64,000 nt of DNA, from positions 89,138 to 153,137 of the forward strand of contig JAHEMJ010000001.1 in assembly GCA_024643725.1 (NCBI GenBank), given 5' to 3'. How positions within the stretch are numbered: position 1 is the first letter of the stretch; each line of letters begins with the position of its first letter. Positions 44,784 through 52,465 of this stretch are shown here, one piece after another. The notes beneath the pieces are model-generated. The model did no database searches. It had not been told where the DNA came from and saw only the letters and a program-made list of their open reading frames with translations. Source of the DNA: Crocinitomicaceae bacterium (GTDB taxonomy: Bacteria > Bacteroidota > Bacteroidia > Flavobacteriales_D > Crocinitomicaceae). A program made the position numbers and the translations under genes.

Positions 44784-45977
44784 ATGATTCAGTTATCCGA
44801 ACGATTATTAGCAATGGAGGAGTCTGCAACCATTGCCATGTCAAGAAAAAGCAGAGAATTAAAGGCGCAAGGATTAGACGTTATTTCCCTTTCACTCGGT
44901 GAACCAGATTTTCATACGCCACAATTCATCAAAGATGCAGCTGTTGAAGCGATGGAACAGAATTACACAATGTATACACCCGTTCCAGGATACGATGACT
45001 TACGTGAAAGCATTTCAGAGAAATTCCGACGTGACAACAACTTGACGTATGACAAAAGTCAAATCGTCGTTTCTACCGGAGCGAAGCAATCCATAGCGAA
45101 TGTGGTTTTGAGTTTAATTAATCCAGGTGACGAAGTGATTATTCCAGCTCCTTATTGGGTTTCCTATTTGGAAATAGTAAAAGTTGCTGAGGGAATTCCA
45201 GTTGTGATCAACGCGGGAATTGAGAAAGACTTTAAAATTACCGGTGCCGATTTAGAGGCCGCGATTACACCGAAAACAAAATTATTTATGTTTTCCACGC
45301 CTTGTAATCCGACTGGTTCCGTTTACTCCAAAGAAGAACTGCAGGACATTGCGAATGTTCTAAAAAAATATCCACACATCGTTGCTATGAGCGACGAAAT
45401 TTACGAGCACATTAATTTCATCGGGAAACATGAGTCATTGGCTCAATTTCCAGAAGTCTATAATCAAGTGGTGACTGTTAACGGTGTATCGAAAGCCTGG
45501 GCAATGACCGGTTGGCGCTTGGGATACATTGGGGCACCAAAAGAAATTGCTGCGGCCTGTGATAAAGTACAAGGTCAATTCACCTCTGCTACTTGTTCCA
45601 TTGCACAACGTGCCGCAATAGCAGCCATGAAAGCAGATCCTGCTGTGTTGAAAGATATGATTGCAGCATTTAAAAGTCGCCGAGAATTGGTGTTAAACGG
45701 ATTGGCTGAAATCCCAGGAATAAAAGCCAATCAACCGGGCGGAGCATTTTACGTGTTTCCAGATTGCTCAGCTTACTTCGGGAAGAAATTTGGAGATAAA
45801 GTAATCCACAATGCGGATGAATTGTGCATGTACCTATTGGAAGAAGGATTAGTGGCATTGGTTGGGGGAGAATCTTTTGGGGCACCAAATTGTTTCCGTA
45901 TTTCCTACGCAGCATCCGAAGAAACATTGTCAAAAGCACTTTCTCGCATGAAAGAAGCATTAGCAAAATTGAACTAG
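44784..45977 (+). CDS. Class I PLP aminotransferase (aspartate aminotransferase-like)
   Basis: This 397-residue enzyme has the AspC/Ib-type pattern: SLSLGEPDFHTPQFI, the PYWVSYLEIV stretch, STPCNPTGSVYS, DEIYEHINF, the PLP lysine Lys237 in GVSKAWAMTGWRLGYIG, and near the end NCFRISYAAS with the carboxylate-binding arginine. It most likely exchanges aspartate and oxoglutarate amino groups; close relatives also use aromatic or prephenate substrates. Its TAG overlaps the next gene's GTG (TAGTG). Confidence 0.92.
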   Translation: MIQLSERLLAMEESATIAMSRKSRELKAQGLDVISLSLGEPDFHTPQFIKDAAVEAMEQNYTMYTPVPGYDDLRESISEKFRRDNNLTYDKSQIVVSTGAKQSIANVVLSLINPGDEVIIPAPYWVSYLEIVKVAEGIPVVINAGIEKDFKITGADLEAAITPKTKLFMFSTPCNPTGSVYSKEELQDIANVLKKYPHIVAMSDEIYEHINFIGKHESLAQFPEVYNQVVTVNGVSKAWAMTGWRLGYIGAPKEIAAACDKVQGQFTSATCSIAQRAAIAAMKADPAVLKDMIAAFKSRRELVLNGLAEIPGIKANQPGGAFYVFPDCSAYFGKKFGDKVIHNADELCMYLLEEGLVALVGGESFGAPNCFRISYAASEETLSKALSRMKEALAKLN

Positions 45978-46963
45978 TGAATTACACCGACTTATTTCAT
46001 TCATTTTCTAGCAAACGGATTTTAGTCATCGGCGATGTGATGGTGGACGCCTATTTCATGGGAACCGTAAATCGCATGAGTCCAGAAGCACCCGTTCCAG
46101 TAGTTGACCTCTTCGAAAAAGATGAGCGCATTGGGGGAGCCGGAAATGTCGCATTAAATTTGGCGGCATTGGGAGCACAACCAATTATTTGCAGCGTCAT
46201 CGGCGAAGATGCTGAAGGCAAGAGACTGATGCAGTTGTTCGAAGAAGCGCACATTTCTACTGATGGCATTTATTCGTCCAATAATCGAAAAACGACCGTT
46301 AAAACAAGGGTTCTTTCGGATAGAAAACAATTATTACGCATTGATTCCGAGGATACAACGCTGATCACAGAAGCAGAGGAAGTACAACTCTTCCAACAAA
46401 TTCTGAATATGGTTGAAAAAGGGGTTGACGGAATTGTATTTGAAGATTACAATAAAGGAGTTTTAACGCCGAATTTGATTTCAAAGGTTCTTTCTTTAGC
46501 TAATGAAAAGGAAATCCCAACGACCGTTGACCCGAAAAAAGATCATTTTTTCGCTTACAAGGGTTGTACTTTGTTCAAGCCAAATTTGAAGGAATTAAAA
46601 GAAGGACTCAAAGTGGATTTCGATTTTAAATCGGATCGAGCAGCCTTTTTAAAAGCTGTAGAAGAATTGGAAACACGATTAGAAAACAAACTATCGTTCA
46701 TCACACTCTCGGAACATGGTGTATTTATTCAAGCGAAAGGAACGCCGTTTTTTATCCCAGCTCACTTGCGCAACATCACTGATGTTTCTGGTGCAGGTGA
46801 TACGGTGATTGCTGTTGCCACGCTTTGCCTTGTCGCTGGAGCAAGTCCAGCAGAAATCGCGGCCATCTCAAACATTGCTGGAGGACTTGTTTGCGAGCAC
46901 CCAGGAGTTGTCAGCATCGAAAAAGATAAGCTACTTACAGAAGTTACTAAACTATTAGCATAA
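45977..46963 (+). CDS. PfkB-family kinase, heptose-7-phosphate kinase-like (RfaE1)
   Basis: This 328-residue protein starts at GTG 45977, directly overlapping the aminotransferase stop; the open frame further upstream is only an alternative frame of that gene. It has MSPEAPVPVVDLF and GGAGNVALNLAALG, typical of the HldE/RfaE kinase domain, then GIVFEDYNKGVLT and the catalytic DVSGAGDT (base Asp275). It would phosphorylate D-glycero-beta-D-manno-heptose-7-phosphate for LPS core. No cytidylyltransferase half or separate partner is nearby, so another sugar is possible. Confidence 0.87.
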   Translation: MNYTDLFHSFSSKRILVIGDVMVDAYFMGTVNRMSPEAPVPVVDLFEKDERIGGAGNVALNLAALGAQPIICSVIGEDAEGKRLMQLFEEAHISTDGIYSSNNRKTTVKTRVLSDRKQLLRIDSEDTTLITEAEEVQLFQQILNMVEKGVDGIVFEDYNKGVLTPNLISKVLSLANEKEIPTTVDPKKDHFFAYKGCTLFKPNLKELKEGLKVDFDFKSDRAAFLKAVEELETRLENKLSFITLSEHGVFIQAKGTPFFIPAHLRNITDVSGAGDTVIAVATLCLVAGASPAEIAAISNIAGGLVCEHPGVVSIEKDKLLTEVTKLLA

Positions 46964-47694
46964 TGGAACCAAAAGTTGTCAAACCATACAACACCGATAA
47001 ATCGAAGAAGGAAGAAGTGGCGCAAATGTTCAACAACATTTCAGCGAACTACGACTTTTTAAATCATTTTCTTTCCCTCGGAATTGACCACATTTGGCGC
47101 CGTCGAGCAGTAAAGGAATTAAAAGATTTAGAACCAAAGAAATTACTAGACATCGCAACCGGAACTGGTGATTTTGCCATCGCTTGCTTGAAATTAAATC
47201 CAACCAGTATTATTGGATTAGACATTTCATCGGGAATGTTAGAAGTTGGGAAACAAAAAATGATCAAGCGTAAACACGACCACATTATTTCCATGCAGTT
47301 AGGTGATTCGGAGAATTTACCTTTCGAAGATGGCGAATTTGATGGGTTAACGGTTGGATTTGGTGTACGTAACTTTGAACACTTAGAAAAAGGACTTGGT
47401 GAAATGTTGCGTGTTTTGCGTCCAGGAGGAAAAGCAGTGATTCTTGAGTTTTCAAAACCAAAAGCATTCCCAATCAAACAGTTGTTCAATTTTTACTCGA
47501 AGTACTTTATTCCATTTTTTGGAAAACGCATTTCAAAAGATGAGCGAGCATATGCGTATTTACCGGAGAGTGTTGCAGCATTTCCAGAAGGAAAGAACAT
47601 GCAGGCGGTGATGGAAAAAGTCGGATATACCGCAGTGAAAATTATTCCATTAACTGGAGGGATTTCCAGTATTTACGTTGGGACAAAAAAATAA
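46963..47694 (+). CDS. ubiE: Demethylmenaquinone methyltransferase (MenG/UbiE)
   Basis: This 243-residue enzyme has VAQMFNNISANYDFLNHFLS, motif I LLDIATGTGDFAIACL, GLTVGFGVRNFEHLEKGL and the closing YTAVKIIPLTGGISSIYVG, all typical of UbiE/MenG. It adds the final methyl to menaquinone, the respiratory quinone of Bacteroidota. It overlaps the kinase stop by one base, and porT follows 35 nt later, a neighbourhood seen in other Bacteroidota. Confidence 0.95.
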   Translation: MEPKVVKPYNTDKSKKEEVAQMFNNISANYDFLNHFLSLGIDHIWRRRAVKELKDLEPKKLLDIATGTGDFAIACLKLNPTSIIGLDISSGMLEVGKQKMIKRKHDHIISMQLGDSENLPFEDGEFDGLTVGFGVRNFEHLEKGLGEMLRVLRPGGKAVILEFSKPKAFPIKQLFNFYSKYFIPFFGKRISKDERAYAYLPESVAAFPEGKNMQAVMEKVGYTAVKIIPLTGGISSIYVGTKK

Positions 47695-47729
47695 AGCAAC
47701 AAAGTCAGAAAGTTGACGTTATACCTCAC

Positions 47730-48437
47730 ATGAAGCGCATTTTACTTCTCTTCGTTTTAATTTCTTCCATTGGCTTTTCGCAAAAAGCGAAGCAACAGCT
47801 TTACAAGAATTTCGACAAGCGTCTCATTCACTTTGGCTTTATGTTGGGCATCAATTCGTCCGACTTTACTGTTGTTCAAAAAGTAGATGCATATCAACAA
47901 TATGGCTTACTGTCGGTTACCAATGATGCGCAACCAGGTGGACAACTGGGCATCTTAACCACCATTAAATTGGGAACACCAACCATTCGTTTTCGCTTCA
48001 TTCCAACGATTTCATTTCAAGAACGTGTCTTGAATTACACGAGCATCGACACTTTTCATTTCCCGAAAGGAGTTGGGCAACAACGCGTAAACTCTACCAA
48101 TTTGGACTTTCCCATGATGCTTCAGTTTCGCACGAGACGTTACAATAATTTTACCGCCTATACATTGATTGGCGCACAGTACTCATTGGACTTACAGTCC
48201 CAACAAGATGCGTCGCAGAATTACAATAATCCGTTCATTAAAATTAAACGCAATGATTGGCAAGGACAAATTGGTGCAGGCATCGAGTTTTTCGCGCCCT
48301 ATTTCAAATTTGGGATGGAACTAAAATATTCACATGGATTTAAAAGTAGTTTCATTCAAGACTTTACCTCTGTGTCGAATCCCATCAATCAATTGTACAA
48401 TCGCGGATGGTGTTTCTCCATCATATTTGAAGGCTAA
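47730..48437 (+). CDS. porT: PorT-like T9SS outer membrane protein
   Basis: This 235-residue barrel protein has a signal peptide (LLLFVLISSIGFSQ), KRLIHFGFMLGINSSDF near the start, NSTNLDFPMMLQFRTRRYNN in the middle and KFGMELKYSHGF near the end, as in PorT/SprT. PorT is needed for T9SS export of gingipains and of gliding adhesins. The position after ubiE supports orthology. With the PorP/SprF protein and gldB/C this shows the type IX and gliding machinery spread over the window. Its stop overlaps the next start (TAATG). Confidence 0.88.
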   Translation: MKRILLLFVLISSIGFSQKAKQQLYKNFDKRLIHFGFMLGINSSDFTVVQKVDAYQQYGLLSVTNDAQPGGQLGILTTIKLGTPTIRFRFIPTISFQERVLNYTSIDTFHFPKGVGQQRVNSTNLDFPMMLQFRTRRYNNFTAYTLIGAQYSLDLQSQQDASQNYNNPFIKIKRNDWQGQIGAGIEFFAPYFKFGMELKYSHGFKSSFIQDFTSVSNPINQLYNRGWCFSIIFEG

Positions 48438-49987
48438 TGCAAGAAGTACATTTTTCCTGCACACCGGAAGAAGCGAAGGATCACTCCTACCTTGAAAATC
48501 GCATTCGCCAAGAATTAGGCATTTCAAAAAAACAAAGTTTACGTTTTCGCTGGCGAAAGCGCAGTGTAGACGCAAGGAATGCGCGCATTAAAATCAATGC
48601 GTCCTTCGATGCGTTTGTGGACGAAGAATGCACCGAACGATTTTTACCATATGACTTCCCAACTGTTACAGATCAAGAAGCCATTCATATTGTTGGCGCA
48701 GGTCCAGCAGGACTTTTTGCCGCATTGGAAGCCATCTTGCAACACAAAAAACCGATTCTCTTTGAACGCGGAAAAGATGTCCGAAGTAGACGTCGAGATT
48801 TAGCGCAATTGACGAAGTCATCCATCCTCAATCCAGAATCCAATTATTGTTTTGGCGAAGGCGGAGCGGGAACGTACTCCGATGGAAAACTGTACACCCG
48901 TTCGAAAAAACGGGGCGATGTCCAAAAAGTCATGCAGTTGTTGGTACAATTTGGTGCAACAGAGGATATATTGGTGGACGCACATCCGCACATTGGCACG
49001 AACAAACTTCCACAACTTATCGTTGCCATTCGCGAGCAAATCATCGCCTGCGGTGGTGAGATTCACTTTGAACACAAATTAACGGATCTACACGTTTCGA
49101 ACGGAAAGATTGTTCGTGTAGAAATCAATGGAACGAAAACATTCGAGGTCAATCACCTTATTTTAGCGACTGGACATTCAGCAAGAGATATTTTCTATTT
49201 GTTACACAAACGAAACATCGAAGTCAAAGCGAAACCATTTGCGTTAGGAGTGCGTGTGGAACATACACAAGCGTTCATTGACAAATTGCAATACCATGGC
49301 AGATTAAATGATGAATTCCTCCCTCCTGCTTCATACAGCCTAGTTACCCAAGTGGACGGTAGAGGTGTGTATTCCTTTTGTATGTGTCCAGGAGGAATTA
49401 TTGCGCCTTGTGCGACGGAAACCAATGAAGTTGTTACCAATGGATGGTCTCCTTCCAAACGAAACAATCCATATTCCAATTCAGGCATAGTGGTCAGTAT
49501 TGATCCAAGCGACTTCCCTCAACCGGAAAATCCTTTCGCATGTTTGGAATTTCAACAGTCCATTGAGAAAGCAAGTTGGGAAGCGGCGGGCAAAAGTCAA
49601 AAGGTTCCTGCCCAATGCCTAAAAGATTTTGTTCAAAAGAAAAAATCCACGGAATTTCCAAGAAGTTCATATCAACCCGGAATTATCAGTGTGGAAATGG
49701 ATGACATTTTCCCTGCCTTCGTACTTGACAGATTGCGTCAAGCCTTTAAAGACTTCGATCGTAAAATGCCTGGATTCGTTACAAACGATGCCGTTATTCA
49801 CGCGCCCGAATCAAGAACATCCTCCCCCGTATTGATTCCACGAGACCCTGAAACGTGGCAACATCCACACGTTTCCAATTTATTCCCATGTGCAGAAGGT
49901 GCAGGATATGCAGGTGGAATTGTTTCCGCAGCCATTGACGGAATGAACTGTGTCGCTAAGATTTGTCAGTCGGCAACTTCCCACTAA
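48437..49987 (+). CDS. FAD-dependent oxidoreductase (COG2509-like)
   Basis: This 516-residue protein has an N-terminal extension (EEAKDHSYLENRIRQELGIS, then KQSLRFRWRKRSVDARN). A dinucleotide-binding motif follows (HIVGAGPAGLFAALEAI), then the family's ILNPESNYCFGEGGAGTYSDGKLYTR, and the C-terminal CAEGAGYAGGIVSAAIDGM. Widespread in bacteria, this group has no well-established reaction; a dehydrogenase acting with FAD is inferred. It overlaps porT by one base. Confidence 0.87.
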   Translation: MQEVHFSCTPEEAKDHSYLENRIRQELGISKKQSLRFRWRKRSVDARNARIKINASFDAFVDEECTERFLPYDFPTVTDQEAIHIVGAGPAGLFAALEAILQHKKPILFERGKDVRSRRRDLAQLTKSSILNPESNYCFGEGGAGTYSDGKLYTRSKKRGDVQKVMQLLVQFGATEDILVDAHPHIGTNKLPQLIVAIREQIIACGGEIHFEHKLTDLHVSNGKIVRVEINGTKTFEVNHLILATGHSARDIFYLLHKRNIEVKAKPFALGVRVEHTQAFIDKLQYHGRLNDEFLPPASYSLVTQVDGRGVYSFCMCPGGIIAPCATETNEVVTNGWSPSKRNNPYSNSGIVVSIDPSDFPQPENPFACLEFQQSIEKASWEAAGKSQKVPAQCLKDFVQKKKSTEFPRSSYQPGIISVEMDDIFPAFVLDRLRQAFKDFDRKMPGFVTNDAVIHAPESRTSSPVLIPRDPETWQHPHVSNLFPCAEGAGYAGGIVSAAIDGMNCVAKICQSATSH

Positions 49988-50045
49988 CGCATCAAATTAT
50001 TTTCAAATTCTCCACCGAAAGAATGTCTGCCTTGCGGGCAATGCG

Positions 50046-50053
50046 TAACTTTG
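50046..50053 (+). promoter_or_regulatory. -7 box for mnmA, probably leaderless
   Basis: TAACTTTG matches TAnnTTTG and ends 4 nt before the mnmA ATG, so the transcript likely starts at the start codon. Confidence 0.55.
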
Positions 50054-50057
50054 TGCT

Positions 50058-51236
50058 ATGAAACGAGTTGTTGTTGGACTTTCAGGAGGAGTAGATTCAA
50101 GTGTCAGTGCGCTTTTATTGCAAGAACAAGGCTATGAAGTCATTGGTATGTTCATGCGCAATTGGCACGATGAAAGTGTGACGCTTTCGGATGAATGTCC
50201 ATGGATTGACGATTCTAACGACGCATTATTGATTGCTCAACAGTTAGGCATCCCGTTTCAAGTCATTGATTTAAGTGAAGCCTACAAAAGTCGCATTGTC
50301 GATTACATGTTTGCAGAATACGAACGAGGACGTACACCTAATCCAGATGTTCTTTGTAATCGAGAAATTAAATTCGATGTGTTTTTGCAAGCCGCCATGG
50401 AGTTAGGAGCTGATTATGTCGCTACGGGACACTATTGCCAAAAACGGGAAAACGAAGATGGTAGTTTTAGTCTATTGGCGGGTGCCGATAAAAACAAAGA
50501 TCAATCCTATTTCCTTTGTCAAATTACTCAGGAGCAATTATCCAAAGCCCTCTTTCCGATTGGCGCATTGGAAAAGTCAGAAGTGCGAGAAATCGCGTTG
50601 AAACACGATTTGGTCACTGCCGCTAAAAAGGACTCTCAAGGATTGTGTTTTGTCGGTAAGATTGCCTTACCGACCTTTTTGCAACAGCAATTAGCGCCGA
50701 AACAAGGAAATGTCATTGAGATACCGTTTGACATGCCTCAGTTTAACGCATATGACGAGATTCCTGTGGACATCGCTCATGTCAAAGATCTTTCAGATCC
50801 TTTTGTATACCAAGAAACGGATGGACAAAAAGTGACAACGCATCAAGGAGCACATTATTATACTGTTGGACAGCGAAAAGGACTGCACATTGGCGGTCGA
50901 CCAGAACCAAGTTTTGTTATTGGCATCAACACCGACACCAATACCGTCTACTCCGGACAAACGGAAGGACATCCAGGATTGAATCGTTATGCCTTAAAGC
51001 TGGAAGCAACGAGTATGAATTGGATCAATCACTCAGACATTTTTGAAGAACAAAACCAATTAAAGTGTCAAGTGAGAATTCGCTACCGACAACCCTTACA
51101 ATCAGGGACTTTGATTCGAGAAAATGATGCGTATTTTATTTTGTTCGACGTCAAACAAAAAGGCATTACACCAGGACAATTTGCAGCGTGGTACATCGAT
51201 GGTGTTTTGATTGGTTCTGGCGTTATAGCGCATTAA
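50058..51236 (+). CDS. mnmA: tRNA-uridine 2-sulfurtransferase MnmA
   Basis: This 392-residue enzyme has the PP-loop SGGVDS (9-14), catalytic Cys100 in TPNPDVLCNREIKF and Cys197 in DSQGLCFVGK, and the YTVGQRKGLHIGG motif, with a C-terminal tRNA-binding barrel. It places the 2-thio group on U34 of Lys, Glu and Gln tRNAs, taking sulfur from a desulfurase such as the one at 23.3 kb. It is monocistronic, with a promoter box touching its start. Confidence 0.96.
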   Translation: MKRVVVGLSGGVDSSVSALLLQEQGYEVIGMFMRNWHDESVTLSDECPWIDDSNDALLIAQQLGIPFQVIDLSEAYKSRIVDYMFAEYERGRTPNPDVLCNREIKFDVFLQAAMELGADYVATGHYCQKRENEDGSFSLLAGADKNKDQSYFLCQITQEQLSKALFPIGALEKSEVREIALKHDLVTAAKKDSQGLCFVGKIALPTFLQQQLAPKQGNVIEIPFDMPQFNAYDEIPVDIAHVKDLSDPFVYQETDGQKVTTHQGAHYYTVGQRKGLHIGGRPEPSFVIGINTDTNTVYSGQTEGHPGLNRYALKLEATSMNWINHSDIFEEQNQLKCQVRIRYRQPLQSGTLIRENDAYFILFDVKQKGITPGQFAAWYIDGVLIGSGVIAH

Positions 51237-51260
51237 AAAAGCCCTCCGTTTCGGGAAGGC
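51235..51260 (-). terminator. Terminator of the 63-residue gene, just past mnmA
   Basis: On the minus strand a 7-bp stem with one mismatch (GCCTTCC with GGAGGGC, 51241-51260) is followed by six T. It points leftward and would end transcripts from the small minus-strand gene. Confidence 0.45.
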
Positions 51261-51286
51261 CTCTTTACTTATAAATCATATGCTGG

Positions 51287-51478
51287 TTAGTTAAGAATCA
51301 AGTCAAAAGAAGACTTTTCATCTTGTATTTTGTATTCCGCAAACTTAATACGGTCGAGTAATTCAGCTACTTCAAAAACATTCATTGGACTTTTCGTACC
51401 TAGTTCTCTGTGTTGAGATAGCTTCAATTTAGCTTGGCTAATTGATTTTGTTCTAAGGGATTGTAAAGAAGTTGTCAT
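51287..51478 (-). CDS. Small hypothetical protein
   Basis: This 63-residue frame starts at ATG 51478 and codes for a charged, likely helical peptide (SISQAKLKLSQHRELGTKS, then FEVAELLDRIKFAEYKIQDE). It is the only frame in the 51237-51650 gap, and a leftward terminator lies about 27 nt past its stop. I see no promoter box, signal peptide or family. Being real is probable but not certain. Confidence 0.5.
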   Translation of the reverse strand: MTTSLQSLRTKSISQAKLKLSQHRELGTKSPMNVFEVAELLDRIKFAEYKIQDEKSSFDLILN

Positions 51479-51638
51479 CGTTTTGTTGTTTGTTGAGACT
51501 CTTTACGCCAAGAATCATTCCAAGGTTTCAAAAAGTAGAAAATTCTTGTGCGATTCATTAAATAAATAGACTTATCACACTGACTTACTGGTACTTAGTA
51601 ATTTTCAAAAAATACATGGATTTCGAAAAGGAGAATAG

Positions 51639-51646
51639 TATCTTTG
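51639..51646 (+). promoter_or_regulatory. -7 box for the lipoprotein, probably leaderless
   Basis: TATCTTTG matches TAnnTTTG and ends 4 nt before the ATG at 51651. Apart from the 63-residue gene, the preceding 170 bases hold nothing else I recognise. Confidence 0.6.
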
Positions 51647-51650
51647 TGAA

Positions 51651-52421
51651 ATGAAAGCGCATTTATCCATTCTATTATTGGTCCTTTTTTTTACCTCATG
51701 TGAGGAATCAAAGAAGGATGCTCCTGTTTTAGATGAAACATCGAAGGAAAACATCCAAAATTTACCCTTGGATCAATATGCAAAAAGACATGTCGAATCC
51801 AGCTTGCAAATTCAAGGAACAGAAAAGTACACCTTGGAAATTGTTAAAGGAAATTTAGACGATGATGGAAAGGAAGACGCGATTATTGCTGTCAACCGAA
51901 AACAATTTGCATTGGATGAAGCCATGCGATCGATAAATCCAGCGAAAGCAGCTGAAATGGCTTTTATGGGCAATTACAATTACATTTTCTTTTATGATGG
52001 TGGATTAAAGCTCATCTCCCCTCCTATTTCCGTTCCATCTTCTGCATTGGTTCCGTTGAAAATTCAACTGGAATCGATTAGTTCTCCTGCCTATAAGGAC
52101 ATTTTAGTAGACTATCGCATTCGCAATGCCAATTTCCGTGATGTATTCACCGTTACGAATCACACACCAAGAAAGGTATTTGAATGGAAAACATTTGACG
52201 GACTTGGAACCTCTGCAACTGAAGCATACACATTTGAGTATGTCCAAGGATCCAATGGGCCACAAAAAGACATCTTTTTATATGTCTCCACCCTAGAAAA
52301 ACTTCCTACGGGAGCTGACCGAAACACCTACAATCCAAAAATCAGTAAAACCGCTAAAGTAGCCTATCACTTCTTTTACATTCCTCAGGAGCAGAAGTAT
52401 GGGATGTTGAAAAACAACTAA
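51651..52421 (+). CDS. Lipoprotein of unknown function
   Basis: This 256-residue protein has a lipoprotein signal (LLLVLFFTSC, Cys17). The mature part contains a calcium-loop-like NLDDDGKEDAIIAVNRK and the strand-rich YNYIFFYDGGLKLI. The Asp-rich loop recalls FG-GAP or dockerin-like calcium sites, but only once. Function unknown. It faces the TonB receptor gene tail to tail across a hairpin. Confidence 0.72.
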   Translation: MKAHLSILLLVLFFTSCEESKKDAPVLDETSKENIQNLPLDQYAKRHVESSLQIQGTEKYTLEIVKGNLDDDGKEDAIIAVNRKQFALDEAMRSINPAKAAEMAFMGNYNYIFFYDGGLKLISPPISVPSSALVPLKIQLESISSPAYKDILVDYRIRNANFRDVFTVTNHTPRKVFEWKTFDGLGTSATEAYTFEYVQGSNGPQKDIFLYVSTLEKLPTGADRNTYNPKISKTAKVAYHFFYIPQEQKYGMLKNN

Positions 52422-52445
52422 AGGCCGAGTTTCCCCGACCTTTAG
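52418..52445 (-). terminator. Hairpin between convergent genes
   Basis: A 12-bp stem with two mismatches (52418-52429 with 52434-52445) has a 4-nt loop. On the minus strand a T-rich run follows (TTGTTTTT), so it could end the TonB receptor transcript. It overlaps the lipoprotein stop codon. Confidence 0.45.
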
Positions 52446-52465
52446 AAGCTTATTGTTCGCTGTAT

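Noticed and set aside
45824..45976. Upstream extension of the heptose kinase-like frame
   Set aside because: It is a shifted frame within the aminotransferase; the GTG at 45977 gives the family N-terminus.
47064..47489. 141-residue minus-strand frame inside ubiE
   Set aside because: Antisense shadow of a well-conserved enzyme; no start signal or family.
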